Assembly: GCA_034432855.1 (NCBI GenBank)
Contig: DAOUBA010000029.1
Location: 1 to 33,656 of the forward strand
Source: DAOUBA01 sp034432855
GTDB lineage: Bacteria; Chloroflexota; Anaerolineae; B4-G1
Direction: 5' to 3'
Length of the DNA: 33,656 bases
A program made the position numbers and the translations under genes. The notes below the pieces were generated by a model. It had not been told where the DNA came from. It did not search any database and was given only the letters and a program-made list of their open reading frames with translations. How positions within the stretch are numbered: the first letter of the stretch is position 1; every line of letters begins with the position of its first letter. Below are positions 32,964 to 33,656 of this stretch, in pieces.

Positions 32964-33656
32964 AGAGACCGGATTCGCTTCGCAGGGTCTGGAGTATAGA
33001 CGCCGACGTGCCGCTCCAGGCAATCGTGGACGATCCAGAAAGCCCGCCGCTGTTGCGCCAGGCGCTTCTGCGCACACTCTCCTGGCAGACGCGCAACGAG
33101 GCTACTGTGCGCCGGGCGCTGGCCGCGCCGCGCATTGCGCCGCAGTGGATGGCGGCGCTCCTGGCGTTGGGCGCAGTCGTTGTGGTGGATCGCAAAGAGC
33201 TGCCGGTAGCCGAAGGAGTGCCGCGTTCGGGCGTGACTAGGTTGCGTATCCGGTGGGGTGAGGACCTGTGGTGGGGTGAGGCACATGTCTCCCGCACCCC
33301 CGCCGATGAACCCATCGTTGCGGCGTTCGCCGTGCTCAAAGTGAAGGGTGGCATTGTGCGCGCGGCGCGCATCGCGCTTACCGGCGCATGGCCGGAGGCA
33401 GCGCGTCTGGCCGATTCGCCTGCTCAACTCGTGGGCGGCCCGCCAGACGAAGCGCGCATTCGTGCAGTGGCAACTGCTATCGAGCAAGAGGTCATGCCCA
33501 AAGGCGACTTTATGGGCAGCGCCGAGTACCGCAGGGCAATGGCAGGTGTCATGGCACGACGGGCGCTGGAGGCATGTTTGGAGCAGAGAGCAGGGATTAG
33601 GGATCAGGGATTGGGCATCAGGGAGCAGGGAGTGCGGAGGCGGGGGAGCAGGGGAG
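32960..33656 (+). CDS. Molybdenum-hydroxylase FAD-subunit-like protein, C-terminal domain type (partial, 3' end outside window)
   Basis: The frame is open from ATG 32960 to the right edge (232 codons); GGAGGAG (32949-32955) lies upstream. Residues about 95-205 resemble the CO-dehydrogenase flavoprotein C-terminal domain: VRAARIALTGAWPEAARL, a PAQLVGG segment, then the family signature GSAEYRRAMAGVMARRAL. The preceding 90 residues fit the end of the FAD domain only weakly, and the N-terminal FAD-binding half with its glycine motifs is absent. It is therefore either a shortened paralogue that works with separate XdhA/XdhB-like subunits to the right, or a decayed gene. The last 25 codons (GIRDQGLGIREQG) come from G/A-rich repeat DNA, so the visible tail is not family sequence. 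Confidence 0.65.
   Translation, partial: MKRPDSLRRVWSIDADVPLQAIVDDPESPPLLRQALLRTLSWQTRNEATVRRALAAPRIAPQWMAALLALGAVVVVDRKELPVAEGVPRSGVTRLRIRWGEDLWWGEAHVSRTPADEPIVAAFAVLKVKGGIVRAARIALTGAWPEAARLADSPAQLVGGPPDEARIRAVATAIEQEVMPKGDFMGSAEYRRAMAGVMARRALEACLEQRAGIRDQGLGIREQGVRRRGSRG
33578..33656 (+). repeat. G/A-rich low-complexity repeat at the window edge
   Basis: Degenerate units such as GGGATTA, GGGATCA, GGGAGCAG recur to the end of the window. They are read in frame as the tail of the FAD-subunit-like protein. The pyrimidine-rich repeat at 11863-11975 is a similar type on the opposite strand. Confidence 0.7.

Overview
The window looks like a GC-rich bacterial chromosome segment, most probably from the Chloroflexota (Anaerolineae-like). 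This is inferred from gene content and repeat style: zinc-ribbon membrane proteins, an NfnAB pair, a giant NdvB-like protein, a COG1569-type PIN toxin, and abundant hairpin-rich or G/A-rich dispersed repeats that enter genes. No rRNA, tRNA, CRISPR array, transposase or phage gene was seen. Many starts are GTG or TTG, and candidate promoters are sigma70-like with 17-bp spacers.

Layout. 1-1308 (-): 5' two-thirds or so of a MalT/LuxR-type STAND ATPase, divergent from a DNPH1/Rcl-like nucleotide hydrolase (1468-1887 +). That gene converges on a zinc-ribbon protein (1907-2500 -), and a perfect 14-bp-stem palindrome supplies both stop codons. 2501-3421 has no gene but is packed with hairpin repeats. 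3487-5780: nfnA-nfnB, coding for the electron-bifurcating NADH-dependent ferredoxin:NADP+ oxidoreductase, with its own promoter and terminator. 5854-6160 (-): a decayed small gene with an in-frame amber codon, followed by a second hairpin-repeat cluster.

6433-10891: a phosphorelay operon made of a kinase with an extracytoplasmic solute-binding (SBP_bac_3) sensor, a single-domain receiver, and a receiver-PAS-kinase hybrid. It is followed by a frameshifted relic of another receiver/kinase gene (10888-11331). 11393-14834: flavodoxin, M1-family metallopeptidase lipoprotein and a multi-pass membrane protein, translationally coupled or closely spaced. 14861-17332: a complete polar amino-acid ABC importer (binding lipoprotein, permease, ATPase).

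17364-31871: TPR/zinc-ribbon/Yip1-like membrane protein, processive-type GT2, GT39/GT83-like membrane glycosyltransferase, tandem universal stress protein, and a 2882-residue cyclic beta-1,2-glucan synthase-like protein. All are on one strand with gaps of 3-141 bases; I infer an envelope-glycan module linked to stress. 31948-32722: an antitoxin/PIN-toxin pair with a good promoter. 32928-33656: an 11-codon mini-ORF coupled to a molybdenum-hydroxylase FAD-subunit-like protein that runs off the right edge.

A recurring theme is repeat DNA used as coding sequence. A 21-bp repeat forms the lipoprotein signal peptide of the M1 peptidase, a 42-bp repeat inserts 28 residues in the same protein, a 15-bp repeat inserts 15 residues in the glucan synthase, and G/A-rich repeat forms the visible tail of the last gene.
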